14,741 nucleotides of DNA from positions 1-14,741 of the forward strand of contig JBAQFY010000011.1 of the NCBI GenBank assembly GCA_049287505.1, read 5' to 3'. Made by a program: the position numbers and the translations under genes. Origin of the DNA: NIOZ-UU13 sp049287505. Lineage in GTDB: Bacteria > Planctomycetota > Phycisphaerae > Sedimentisphaerales > Anaerobacaceae. This document shows positions 6,900 through 14,545 of the stretch, piece by piece (position 1 is the first letter of the stretch; each line of letters opens with the position of its first letter). Below the pieces are notes generated by a model. That model searched no databases. It was not told where the DNA came from and saw nothing but the letters and a program-made list of their open reading frames with translations.

Positions 6900-7013
6900 G
6901 TTCCGGAAAATTTAGCCTTACGAACAGTTTTCCTACCCTGCGGAAAACATCAACGCCTGTCAACTCCTTGACAGCCAACCGGTTTCCCCCCCAGCCGGCA
7001 TGTCTTGTTCTCT
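6870..7013 (-). ncRNA. candidate small or leader RNA with hairpins and its own terminator
   Basis: On the minus strand a promoter-like pair (7048-7020) is followed by about 145 bases rich in hairpins and ending in an intrinsic terminator. Stems in order: CCGG (6998-6995) with CCGG (6982-6979), weak; CTGTCAA (6974-6968) with TTGACAG (6963-6957), a four-base GGAG loop; GTTTTCC (6948-6942) with GGAAAAC (6933-6927), an eight-base loop; then the terminator stem. The gap has no convincing gene. The rhomboid ATG is 75 bases beyond the terminator, so this is either a free-standing small RNA or an attenuating leader. The GGA exposed in a hairpin loop is the kind of site CsrA/RsmA proteins bind. I cannot assign it to a known RNA family. 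Confidence 0.4.
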
Positions 7014-7019
7014 AATAAA

Positions 7020-7048
7020 AATATAAAAATAAAACACCGCAAAGCCAA
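7020..7048 (-). promoter_or_regulatory. sigma70-like promoter driving the minus-strand RNA element
   Basis: On the minus strand TTGGCT (7048-7043) and TATATT (7025-7020) are separated by 17 bases. The match is moderate, but its position about 120 bases before a clear terminator with no gene between gives it weight. Confidence 0.4.
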
Positions 7049-7192
7049 ACATTCCGGCAAAAAAGACTTTATTTTTTCTCAGATTGTTGTTAATCAATTG
7101 CTCCTATAGCCCATCGGAGGGCCTTTATTTTCAATGAAGATAAAGAAAAGTAAATGAGCATTGCGAAAATCCTATAGAAGAGAATTGTGCAG

Positions 7193-8269
7193 ATGAATAA
7201 AGACGTAATAAAAAAACGCATCAGGGCGATTCGCCGTGAGCTGAATAAAAAGAAGATAAAGTGCCTTATAGTAACGAAGCCGGCCAATGTAACTTACACA
7301 ACAGGCTTTATGGGTGAAGATAGCTGGGCGGCAATTACCAGAGGTAACGTCTATCTTCTAACCGACAGCAGATACACCGAACAGGCGCAAAGCGAATGTC
7401 CCTGCTGCACCATAATTGAGCGTGCCGATTCCTTAGCTGAAGCCGTAGCACAACTGGTAAAAAAACTAAAATCGGTACGGACAGTAACCGTTGAAAAGTC
7501 AGCCTCACTGGCGGATTATGAGGCGTTAAAAAAACACGTCAAAGCCCGGTTCAGGTCGGTTGCGAATGTTATTGAAATCGTCCGCAGCAGTAAAGACAAT
7601 TTCGAAATTAAAGCCATCGAGGCCGCCGCTGCAATAGCAACACGGGCCCTCAAACAAACACTGCCGCATATTAAGCCCGGCGTAACCGAAAGCGAGCTGG
7701 CAGGCATGCTTGATTTTCAAATTCGCAAACTCGCAGCGACCAACAGCTTCCCGACAATCGTTGCCTTCGGCCCAAACGCCTCCCGACCGCACCATCAGCC
7801 GAGCAAGAAAAAACTCAAACAAAAAGATGCCGTACTGATTGACTTCGGTGCTAAATACAAGGGCTATTGCAGCGATATTACCAGATGCTTTGTTGTAGGC
7901 AGGCCGACGGCTTTTTACCAAAAGGTTTACGACGTCGTCGAGCAGGCCCAAGCCGCTGCGATAAAAATGATAAAGGCAGGGGTCAAAATGAAACGCGTAG
8001 ATGCCGCCGCCCGAAAGGTAATCGACAAAAGCGATTTACCCGTCTATGGCCATGGCACCGGGCACGGCCTCGGCCTGGAAATCCACGAATCTCCTTTCCT
8101 CAAGGTCAAAAGCAAGGGCACTCTCAAAGCCGGCGAGGTTATTACCATTGAGCCGGGCGTATATATACCAGGCAAGCTCGGCGTGCGAATAGAAGATGAT
8201 GTCCTCGTAACCAAAACCGGCTCCAGAATATTAACCCGCAATTGTCCACATTCGTTTTTATTGTCCTAA
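7193..8269 (+). CDS. M24-family metallopeptidase (Xaa-Pro aminopeptidase/dipeptidase type)
   Basis: A 358-residue cytoplasmic protein with the two-domain creatinase-type layout: an N-terminal creatinase/prolidase domain (about 8-130) and a C-terminal pita-bread domain (138-358). The five metal ligands are all present: D217 (LIDFGA), D228 (CSDIT), H291 (GTGHGLGLEIHE), E320 (TIEPG) and E334 (VRIEDD). H200 in SRPHH fits the conserved substrate-binding His. Such enzymes remove residues preceding proline or split Xaa-Pro dipeptides. ATG 7193 is taken as the start, nine bases after a weak GAAGAG; a GTG two codons upstream is equally possible. The protein ends soon after the last ligand, as usual for this length class. 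No operon partner: it is flanked by a divergent rhomboid gene and a separately led secreted gene. Confidence 0.93.
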   Translation: MNKDVIKKRIRAIRRELNKKKIKCLIVTKPANVTYTTGFMGEDSWAAITRGNVYLLTDSRYTEQAQSECPCCTIIERADSLAEAVAQLVKKLKSVRTVTVEKSASLADYEALKKHVKARFRSVANVIEIVRSSKDNFEIKAIEAAAAIATRALKQTLPHIKPGVTESELAGMLDFQIRKLAATNSFPTIVAFGPNASRPHHQPSKKKLKQKDAVLIDFGAKYKGYCSDITRCFVVGRPTAFYQKVYDVVEQAQAAAIKMIKAGVKMKRVDAAARKVIDKSDLPVYGHGTGHGLGLEIHESPFLKVKSKGTLKAGEVITIEPGVYIPGKLGVRIEDDVLVTKTGSRILTRNCPHSFLLS

Positions 8270-8454
8270 GCTTACGTTGCAAATACCCACTCTGTTTGAA
8301 AAACACCGACACAGCAAGGATTTACGAAAGAAAAATATTAACAAAAGTATAGAAAATCTGTAATATTTTACTGACAAACATGTCTAAACTTATATAGCAG
8401 CCATATCAGGGTGGGTTTTACCCCACCGTTTATCTCTGGAAGAGAGGGATAATT

Positions 8455-11313
8455 ATGAAATTTACGTATAAGCTCTTAATCATTTCGGCTTGCTGTATAG
8501 CCGTGCCGGCATTTGCTGTAGAAAAACTTAGTGTATCGGAATTACTCGACAAATACGCCGCAAATCAAGACAAACTCAAATCTTTTGTTGCCAGAACCGA
8601 GACGAACATTACAGAAGACATAACTAAAGACGGGACAACCTCACATTTTAATAAGTGGGTGATTTTTGAGTTACGATATGAGGACGATGGCGGTGACTTC
8701 CATGCCTACTTTTGTCCGAAGCGTGTTCATAGTGCAACAGATGGGTCTCTGGTCCCAGCAGATAGGCACACCAGCTCTCTGTGGGATGGCAAGCGCTACA
8801 TCGAGCACCACAAGGGACCAACTTTGGATAAGAGCAGTACTTACATCTCATTTAGCAAGAAATATATAAAAGATGCTATCGCCATAGGATTTGCTGGACC
8901 GGGTTCGATTCTCGGTCTTTTATACGGTGATGTCGAACGGTTTGATTCGATCTTGAGGCAAGCGGACTCGATATCCGTGCGGAATGAGCTTGAGCAGGTT
9001 GGCTCGGGAGACTGCTATGTCATTGACGCAAAAACAAAGAATGGCACTTATAACATCTGGCTCGACCCCAAGCACGGCTACGGCATCGCAAAAGCGGACG
9101 TTAATAAAGGCCCTAAAGACCTTTGGTATGGACGACCGCTGGATTACTTCACGCATGCGCCATATATGCCAAATGTCATTTCTATTCGAAACGTCCGCTT
9201 CGAAAGCGTAGAAGGTATCTGGGTTCCGATGGAAGTAGATTTCCGGGTTCACTACAAGGACTTCAAGGGGTCCAACAGAACCTCAGTGATCGACGTACAC
9301 TATAGAGTCACAGAACTGCTCCTCAACCCTGACCATGACGCATTAGGCTCTTTTGTACCGGATATTGAAAATGGCACCGGTGTCAGAATCCAGGAAGCAC
9401 CTGGAATCAGGTACACGTGGCAGGAGGCAAAAAAGTTCGTGATTGACGAATGGGACGGCAGTATCAAATATGTGCCAAAAGATTGGTCGATACTGGTCGG
9501 CGTGGGTAAACCGCTGCCAAAGTTCGAAGGCATCAAACTCAACCTTTCTGTTGAGCAGATTAAAGACAGGGCAATCCTGCTTTGCTTCTTTGATATGAAT
9601 CAGAGTCCATCGAGACACTGTATTATTCAACTGGCCAAGCAAGCAGAGCATCTCAAAAATAAAGGTGTAGCCATTATCGCGGTTCAGGCCTCGAAGGTCG
9701 ATGAAAATGAAATCAATGAATGGGTGAAAAAGTATAACATCCCCTTCCCGGTCGGAATGGTTCAAGACGATGTAGAAAAAATCAGGTTCGCCTGGGGCGT
9801 CCGTTCGCTTCCTTGGTTGATTCTCACTAACTGGGGGCAAACTGTCATTGCAGAGGGCTTTGGCATTGATGAACTGGATGAGAAACTCAAAAAAAACATC
9901 GACACAGAACATGCGATTCAGAAGAATAAAGCAACGCCTACCAAACCAGTAGCTCAAACAGGTCTATCTGATTCGGCGAAATCCTTTTTGGACGCCGAGG
10001 CGATATTGGCCGGCTGGGAGAGCAGCTATGCAGGAATAAGAACTATGCGTGTCTCTTACTGTACCCGATTGGTAGATTATCAGCCTCCGGCCTGCAATCC
10101 GAATGAACCTCCTCCTGTTAAGTACATGCATGTCGAGCGAGTGGAACAAGGAAACCGCTTTCACATACGATATTCAACAGCCGAAGATGGTTTTGACAGA
10201 CCTGAGAGCCTTATGGAGCATGCGTTTGATGGTAAGATTACCAGAGAATACTCAGCCAGAGAGAAACACGGTTCGATCGTTGCGGGCCTGATAGGCAGGA
10301 ATACCGAGACGATGAATCATCTGAGGGTTTATATGCTTTTACGAAGAAGGCTGGTGGGAGGACGAAATGCATCTGGGACTTACTTGATAGAAGACCCAAA
10401 CTCAAAACCGGACTTGAGTCGAACTTTAAGTTATGCAATACCGAGATCAATGATTTCTGTGCTTCCTAAACTTGAATATGTTGGAAGCCAATTGTGCCAT
10501 GTCATTGAGGTTACAGTCCCCGGAAAAGACCATAAGGGAATACCCCGACAAATCAAGCAAGTGTTTTGGATGGCCCACGACAAGGGGATGTGTCTGATGA
10601 AATATCAATGGTATTGGGACAAAACGCTTGACAGGGAAATTAAAGTCGAACAAATCGCTATGGCAAAGATGGATAGTACTGATGTTTGGTATCCGAAAAA
10701 GGCCTACAGAACTATATTTAGCGACGAATTTGGAACAACAAAGTGCGAATTGACGGTAACAGAATTCATACCTAATGTTGAAGTGGACGAGAAAACTTTT
10801 CGATTCGATTTTCCGAAAGGAACGGACGTATTCGACAGGGTCAGAGGCATCTCAGGCGTTGACATACCAAAAGAACCACCATCGCTGGTGGGCAAGTCCC
10901 TACCCCAGCTAAAGGATTTTAATCTAAAATCAGATGCCGACCACACCGAGGACAAAATGATATTAGTGTGCTTCTGTGATATGAATCAGCGAACATCTCG
11001 GAATTCTATTATAGAACTTGCCAGGCGCACAGAAGAACCGAAAGGAAAAGGTGTAACTGTCTTCGCCGTTCAGGCCTCTGAAGTCAGCGAACAGACGCTT
11101 AACGAGTGGATAAAGAAATACAATATTCCCTTCTCTGTGGGAGCGATAATAGCGGATATCGAAAAGACTCGCTTTGCCTGGGGTGTCCGGTCTCTTCCCT
11201 GGTTGATTCTGACGGATAAACAGCATGTAGTAACCGCCGAAGGCTTCGCTCTGGATGAGCTTAACGAAAAACTTGGCAATAATCCTAAGCACAAATCCGG
11301 ACCAACACAGTGA
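8455..11313 (+). CDS. secreted two-module protein: LolA-like and CXXC-less redoxin-like domains, duplicated
   Basis: A 952-residue protein with a signal peptide (residues 1 to about 21, ...AVPAFA). ATG 8455 follows AGAGGGA by five bases. Module 1 has a beta-rich region (22-320), perhaps related to LolA/outer-membrane-lipoprotein-sorting folds, then a thioredoxin/TlpA-like domain (349-480). Module 2 repeats the plan (505-795, then 808-942). The two redoxin-like domains are very similar: both contain WGVRSLPWLILT and a KKYNIPF segment. Where a redoxin has WCPPC, these have MNQSPSRH (381-388) and MNQRTSRN (843-850), so no CXXC survives and disulfide catalysis is unlikely. A binding or scaffold role outside the cytoplasm is an inference. 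A short hairpin (GGTGGG/CCCACC, 8410-8427) lies in the leader. The structural calls are good; the function is unknown. Confidence 0.75.
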   Translation: MKFTYKLLIISACCIAVPAFAVEKLSVSELLDKYAANQDKLKSFVARTETNITEDITKDGTTSHFNKWVIFELRYEDDGGDFHAYFCPKRVHSATDGSLVPADRHTSSLWDGKRYIEHHKGPTLDKSSTYISFSKKYIKDAIAIGFAGPGSILGLLYGDVERFDSILRQADSISVRNELEQVGSGDCYVIDAKTKNGTYNIWLDPKHGYGIAKADVNKGPKDLWYGRPLDYFTHAPYMPNVISIRNVRFESVEGIWVPMEVDFRVHYKDFKGSNRTSVIDVHYRVTELLLNPDHDALGSFVPDIENGTGVRIQEAPGIRYTWQEAKKFVIDEWDGSIKYVPKDWSILVGVGKPLPKFEGIKLNLSVEQIKDRAILLCFFDMNQSPSRHCIIQLAKQAEHLKNKGVAIIAVQASKVDENEINEWVKKYNIPFPVGMVQDDVEKIRFAWGVRSLPWLILTNWGQTVIAEGFGIDELDEKLKKNIDTEHAIQKNKATPTKPVAQTGLSDSAKSFLDAEAILAGWESSYAGIRTMRVSYCTRLVDYQPPACNPNEPPPVKYMHVERVEQGNRFHIRYSTAEDGFDRPESLMEHAFDGKITREYSAREKHGSIVAGLIGRNTETMNHLRVYMLLRRRLVGGRNASGTYLIEDPNSKPDLSRTLSYAIPRSMISVLPKLEYVGSQLCHVIEVTVPGKDHKGIPRQIKQVFWMAHDKGMCLMKYQWYWDKTLDREIKVEQIAMAKMDSTDVWYPKKAYRTIFSDEFGTTKCELTVTEFIPNVEVDEKTFRFDFPKGTDVFDRVRGISGVDIPKEPPSLVGKSLPQLKDFNLKSDADHTEDKMILVCFCDMNQRTSRNSIIELARRTEEPKGKGVTVFAVQASEVSEQTLNEWIKKYNIPFSVGAIIADIEKTRFAWGVRSLPWLILTDKQHVVTAEGFALDELNEKLGNNPKHKSGPTQ

Positions 11314-11371
11314 AGTATATTATCTCATCTGGTTTGTGAAAAATTTCCACAGTAATTAAGACCAATATATC

Positions 11372-11400
11372 TTTACCCGCCATAAATAATTAGCTACAAT
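11372..11400 (+). promoter_or_regulatory. sigma70-like promoter of the FG-GAP protein gene
   Basis: TTTACC (11372-11377) and TACAAT (11395-11400) are 17 bases apart and lie about 40 bases before the ATG at 11441, giving a short leader that contains the AGGAGG ribosome site. The -35 match is only fair. Confidence 0.4.
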
Positions 11401-11440
11401 AAGGATGATTCTCAATTTATGTTTGGAACAGGAGGTCATT

Positions 11441-12601
11441 ATGAAAACAAGATTAGTATTTCTGTTGGTCGCATTAGTGCTTTTAGCCAGTGTATCGGCT
11501 GCCGGAGGTCAGATACAGTTCGAGAAAATCGTCGTTGATAAAACCTTTCGCTCCGAGGGCGTGGCGGTGGCCGACGTCAACCGCGACGGCAAGCTGGACA
11601 TCCTCGCAGGTGATGTGTGGTACGCAGCGCCCGACTGGAAGATGCACGAAATTCGCTCCGTCGGCCAGTACGACGGCTCGAAAGGTTACAGCCAGACCTT
11701 TGCAAACTTCGCTCAGGATGTAAACGGCGACGGCTGGGCCGATTCGATTATCATCGGGATGCCAGGTGAGCCGTGCTGGTGGTATGAAAACCCGAAGGAC
11801 AAGCCCGGCCACTGGAAGCAGCGAATGGTTGTCGATAGCGCCTGCAACGAGACGCCGTTGTTTGTTGACCTGCTGGGTAACGGCAAACCCGTGCTGGTCT
11901 TTGCCGTTCGTCCCAAAGGGCTGATGGCCTGGTTCAGTGTGCCGAGCGACCTTGACGGTCTTTGGGATATGCACATTATCGCCGGCCCGGACGCACCGGG
12001 TACAGACAGATACAGCCACGGCCTGGGTGTAGGCGATGTCAACGGCGACGGACGAAACGATGTCCTCATAAAAGAAGGATGGTGGCAGGCACCCAAAGAC
12101 CCCACACAGAATAATTGGGAGTTTCACCAAGCCAAGCTCGGACCCAATTGTGCTGATATGCTTGTCTATGATGTCGATAATGACGGCGATGGCGACGTAA
12201 TTACCACCTCGGCACATGATTACGGCATCTGGTGGTTCGAGCAGCAGCCTGGAACAGACACCCCTCAGTTCGAGCAGCACCTTATCTTCAAGGAATTTTC
12301 TCAGACACACGCGATACGGCTCGTTGACATCAATGGTGACGGCGTCAAGGACCTGGTTACAGGCAAACGGTATTTTGCGCACCAGGGCAAGGACCCCGGC
12401 GGCCACGAGCCGGCAGTGCTCTATTGGTTTGAGCTGCGCCGCCCACAAAAAGGCAAGGTCGAGTTCGTCCCGCACAAAATCGACGACAACTCCGGCGTCG
12501 GAACCCAATTCGAGATAACCGACCTGAACGGCGACGGCAGGCCCGACATCGTTACATCAAACAAAAAAGGCGTTCACGTTTTTTTACAACGGCGTCGATG
12601 A
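11441..12601 (+). CDS. secreted FG-GAP/VCBS repeat protein (beta-propeller-like)
   Basis: A 386-residue protein. The frame is open upstream, but ATG 11441 is chosen: AGGAGG (11430-11435) sits five bases before it and a signal peptide follows (residues 1 to about 21). The rest is built of repeats with calcium-binding DxNxDG loops at D45, D93, D199, D244 (as DVDNDGDGD), D296 and D361, plus a worn one at D143 (DLLGNG). Six to seven blades suit a single beta-propeller. Many repeats also carry a WW or WY pair a few residues after the loop (VWYAAP, CWWYENP, GWWQAP, IWWFEQ), as in planctomycete and Bacteroidetes surface proteins. Such proteins bind calcium and often carbohydrate or protein ligands; no catalytic domain is seen. 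A strong hairpin starts one base after the stop. Confidence 0.88.
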   Translation: MKTRLVFLLVALVLLASVSAAGGQIQFEKIVVDKTFRSEGVAVADVNRDGKLDILAGDVWYAAPDWKMHEIRSVGQYDGSKGYSQTFANFAQDVNGDGWADSIIIGMPGEPCWWYENPKDKPGHWKQRMVVDSACNETPLFVDLLGNGKPVLVFAVRPKGLMAWFSVPSDLDGLWDMHIIAGPDAPGTDRYSHGLGVGDVNGDGRNDVLIKEGWWQAPKDPTQNNWEFHQAKLGPNCADMLVYDVDNDGDGDVITTSAHDYGIWWFEQQPGTDTPQFEQHLIFKEFSQTHAIRLVDINGDGVKDLVTGKRYFAHQGKDPGGHEPAVLYWFELRRPQKGKVEFVPHKIDDNSGVGTQFEITDLNGDGRPDIVTSNKKGVHVFLQRRR

Positions 12602-12602
12602 A

Positions 12603-12628
12603 TCCCGCCCGTCGAAGACGGGACGGGA
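12603..12628 (+). terminator. strong hairpin after the FG-GAP gene, terminator-like but without T-run
   Basis: TCCCGCCCGTC (12603-12613) pairs with GACGGGACGGGA (12617-12628) around a GAA loop with one bulged A, 11 pairs in all. It begins right after the stop codon. No T-tract follows, so it may slow polymerase or protect the mRNA end rather than terminate alone. A competing pairing, GGGACG with CGTCCC, exists just downstream. Confidence 0.35.
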
Positions 12629-12706
12629 TGAACGTCCCGGCGTGAAAGATAACGGATAGCATATACAGTTGAATGCTAATATTTATTTAAACTGACTGAT
12701 GCTCTG

Positions 12707-12801
12707 TGTCATTCCCGCCCCGCATCGTGTGCGGGATAAACTCCAGCGGGAATCCATACTATTGCTACGTTTTTTGGATTCCTGTTTTCACAGGAATGAC
12801 A
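12707..12801 (+). repeat. short core-only copy of the dispersed palindromic repeat
   Basis: TGTCATTCCCGC...GCGGGAATCCA (from 12707) is nearly identical to the first half of the core at 130-257. The second half has diverged to GGATTCCTG ttttca CAGGAATGACA, still palindromic and still ending in TGACA (12797-12801). The outer CTGTTG/CAACAG ends of the other copies are absent. AATATTTATT occurs on both sides (12678-12687 and 12811-12820), which could be a duplication or AT-rich chance. The rest of 12629-12706 shows nothing I can name. Confidence 0.8.
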
Positions 12802-12818
12802 TACTTACTAAATATTTA

Positions 12819-12846
12819 TTGACCGCTGAAAACAATAAACTATAAT
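12819..12846 (+). promoter_or_regulatory. sigma70 promoter of the thiC transcript
   Basis: TTGACC (12819-12824) and a perfect TATAAT (12841-12846) are separated by 16 bases. Transcription would begin close to 12853, just before the first stem of the TPP aptamer at 12856, which is the expected arrangement. Confidence 0.75.
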
Positions 12847-12855
12847 AAAAGCAGT

Positions 12856-12955
12856 TCACTAGGGGTGGCCTTCGAAAAAGCAGGCCTGAGAAAAAACCCT
12901 TTGAACCTGAACAGGATAATCACTAAATATCTGAGAAGCCTGCGTAGGAAAGTGA
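12856..12955 (+). promoter_or_regulatory. TPP riboswitch aptamer (THI box)
   Basis: The conserved THI-box parts appear in order: GGGGTG (12862-12867), CTGAGA (12886-12891), ACCCTTTGAACCTGA (12896-12910), GGATAAT (12914-12920) and GCGTAGG (12942-12948). P1 is TCACT (12856-12860) with AGTGA (12951-12955); P3 is GGCC with GGCC; P5 is CAGG (12912-12915) with CCTG (12939-12942). The P5 loop is 23 bases, where about six is common. It is followed at once by an intrinsic terminator, so bound TPP most likely stops transcription of thiC. Confidence 0.95.
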
Positions 12956-12985
12956 TTGACAGTGAAATTTAACAGCTACAGAGTG

Positions 12986-13014
12986 AATCGCTTCGGAGCA
13001 GGAGCGATTTTTTT
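12986..13014 (+). terminator. expression-platform terminator of the TPP riboswitch
   Basis: AATCGCTTC (12986-12994) pairs with GGAGCGATT (13001-13009), including one G-T pair, around a six-base loop and runs into seven Ts (13008-13014). AGTGAA occurs at 12961-12966 and again at 12982-12987, overlapping the terminator's 5' arm. Both can pair with TTCACT (12855-12860), the 5' strand of P1, which offers a simple antiterminator when TPP is absent. Confidence 0.85.
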
Positions 13015-13025
13015 GTTACCGCAGA

Positions 13026-13072
13026 TTTCCCGAAAAGACACGGGAAAGCAGACATCCGGAAACGACACCGGA
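13026..13072 (+). other. two adjacent hairpins in the thiC leader
   Basis: TTTCCCG (13026-13032) pairs with CGGGAAA (13041-13047), and TCCGG (13055-13059) with CCGGA (13068-13072). Their eight-base loops, AAAAGACA and AAACGACA, differ at one position. They lie after the riboswitch terminator and before the thiC start, so they are present only in the full-length mRNA. The role is unknown. Confidence 0.4.
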
Positions 13073-13121
13073 GCTTTCACGGGTTGGTACAGATTTACAC
13101 GGATTAAAAAAAGAAAAAACA

Positions 13122-14441
13122 ATGGCTACACAGTTACAAATCGCGAGAACAGTGACGATTACCGACGAGGTTAAATTTGTCGCCGAGGCGGAAAATGTTG
13201 ATGTTGAGCTTATTCGTGACGAGCTTGCCGCCGGCCGGCTTGTAATACCCGCGAACAAGCTGCACTTGAAAACAAATCTAAAGCCGGCGGGTATAGGCCG
13301 GGTGCTTACCACAAAGGTAAATGCAAATATCGGCACAAGCAGTGTCCGCTGCTCGGTAGAAGGTGAAATCGAAAAGATGAAGACGGCACTTGCCGTCGGC
13401 GCCGATGCGATTATGGATTTGAGCACCGGCGGCAACCTTGACGAAATCCGTGAGCAACTACTGGCACAGTGCCCGGCACCTTTTGGAACGGTGCCAATCT
13501 ACGAAATGATAAAGGGCAGAAACGTCGAGGATATAGACAACAAAATAATTCTGGGGATAATTGAAAAACAAGCCAAACAGGGCGTTGATTTTTTCACGAT
13601 TCACGCCGGCGTCTTAAAGCAGCATCTGCCTTTACTTGAGAACCGGGTGGCGGGTATCGTCAGCCGGGGCGGGGCGCTATTAGCCAAATGGATGCTATAC
13701 CACAACAAACAAAATCCCTTGTACGAAATGTTCGACGATTTGTGTGGCGTATTAGCCGAGTATGATATTTGTTTTTCTCTGGGCGATGGTCTTAGACCCG
13801 GCGCAATCGCCGACGCTACCGACGATGCACAAATCGCAGAATTGAGGACCCTCGGCGAGCTTACCGCCAGGGCACAGGAAAAGGGCTGTCAGGTTATGGT
13901 CGAAGGTCCGGGCCACGTGCCGTTTGACCAGATACAATACAATATGGAAATCCAGCAGCAGATTTGTCACGGTGCTCCGTTTTATGTTCTCGGCCCGCTG
14001 GTAACCGATATTGCAGCCGGCTACGACCATATAACATCGGCAATCGGCGGAACCGCCGCCGCCTTTTACGGCGCATCGTTCTTGTGCTACGTTACGCCAA
14101 GAGAGCATCTGGGTCTGCCCAATGCAGATGACGTTCGTGCCGGCGTTATTGCGGCGAAAATCGCGGCCCATGCCGCCGATGTTGCTCGCGGTTTAAAAGG
14201 CACCACCGAGCGGGATAAAAAGCTGAGCATCGCCCGGACGAATCTGGATTGGAAAACGCATTTGGCCGAATCGCTCGACCCGCAAACGGCGGAAAGAATG
14301 CACCGCCAGGCCTGTAAAGAAATTGGTATAGAGGAATTACCATCAGCCGATTACTGCTCAATGTGCGGCCGACAGTGGTGCAGCCTCAGGATAAACAGGG
14401 AAATCCGCGATGCTATAAAAGCCGGGAATGCCAGTCGGTAA
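13122..14441 (+). CDS. thiC: phosphomethylpyrimidine synthase ThiC
   Basis: ThiC is a radical-SAM [4Fe-4S] enzyme that rearranges aminoimidazole ribotide to hydroxymethylpyrimidine phosphate in the cytoplasm, for thiamine. The 439-residue protein is the short form without the long N-terminal domain of the enterobacterial enzyme. Visible family motifs: ANIGTSS (68-74), MDLSTGGNL (98-106), HAGV (161-164), SRGG (181-184), GDGLRPG (221-227), EGPGHVP (261-267), GPLVTDIAAGYDHI (291-304) and TPREHLGLP (325-333). The cluster-binding CX2CX4C is C412, C415 and C420, near the C-terminus as expected. ATG 13122 has no good ribosome site, only an A-rich stretch, yet it fits the family's N-terminus. It is controlled by the TPP riboswitch upstream. 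No other thiamine gene lies in the window. Confidence 0.97.
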   Translation: MATQLQIARTVTITDEVKFVAEAENVDVELIRDELAAGRLVIPANKLHLKTNLKPAGIGRVLTTKVNANIGTSSVRCSVEGEIEKMKTALAVGADAIMDLSTGGNLDEIREQLLAQCPAPFGTVPIYEMIKGRNVEDIDNKIILGIIEKQAKQGVDFFTIHAGVLKQHLPLLENRVAGIVSRGGALLAKWMLYHNKQNPLYEMFDDLCGVLAEYDICFSLGDGLRPGAIADATDDAQIAELRTLGELTARAQEKGCQVMVEGPGHVPFDQIQYNMEIQQQICHGAPFYVLGPLVTDIAAGYDHITSAIGGTAAAFYGASFLCYVTPREHLGLPNADDVRAGVIAAKIAAHAADVARGLKGTTERDKKLSIARTNLDWKTHLAESLDPQTAERMHRQACKEIGIEELPSADYCSMCGRQWCSLRINREIRDAIKAGNASR

Positions 14442-14545
14442 AACGATGAAACTCAACTTTAGCCGGGTCCAATCGTTCAATAAAAACGGCCACAATTTTC
14501 CAAGATGACATATCTTTGGGTGTAGGCAAGAACGAGAGACGAATA

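Noticed and set aside
6523..6978. A minus-strand frame starting near 6978 that reads through the terminator region into the rhomboid gene
   Set aside because: Its second half overlaps the rhomboid coding sequence in the wrong frame, and its first half contains a perfect terminator. A hairpin-rich RNA is the better reading of 6870-7013.
8371..8398. Promoter for the 952-residue protein (CTGACA with TATATA/TATAGC)
   Set aside because: The spacings are 14 or 16-17 bases with poor boxes in an AT-rich stretch, so the match is not distinguishable from background.
11483..12508. A long minus-strand open frame (341 codons) opposite the FG-GAP gene
   Set aside because: It mirrors a clearly coding plus-strand gene with signal peptide and DxNxDG repeats. 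The minus product has no recognisable domain, and GC-rich codons opposite a gene often leave such frames open.
12603..12645. Intrinsic terminator after the FG-GAP gene
   Set aside because: The hairpin is strong but has no T-run, so it is reported only as terminator-like.
12956..13174. A 72-codon plus-strand frame between the riboswitch and thiC
   Set aside because: It spans the riboswitch terminator and two leader hairpins and overlaps the thiC start. Such a leader peptide has no support from start site or composition.
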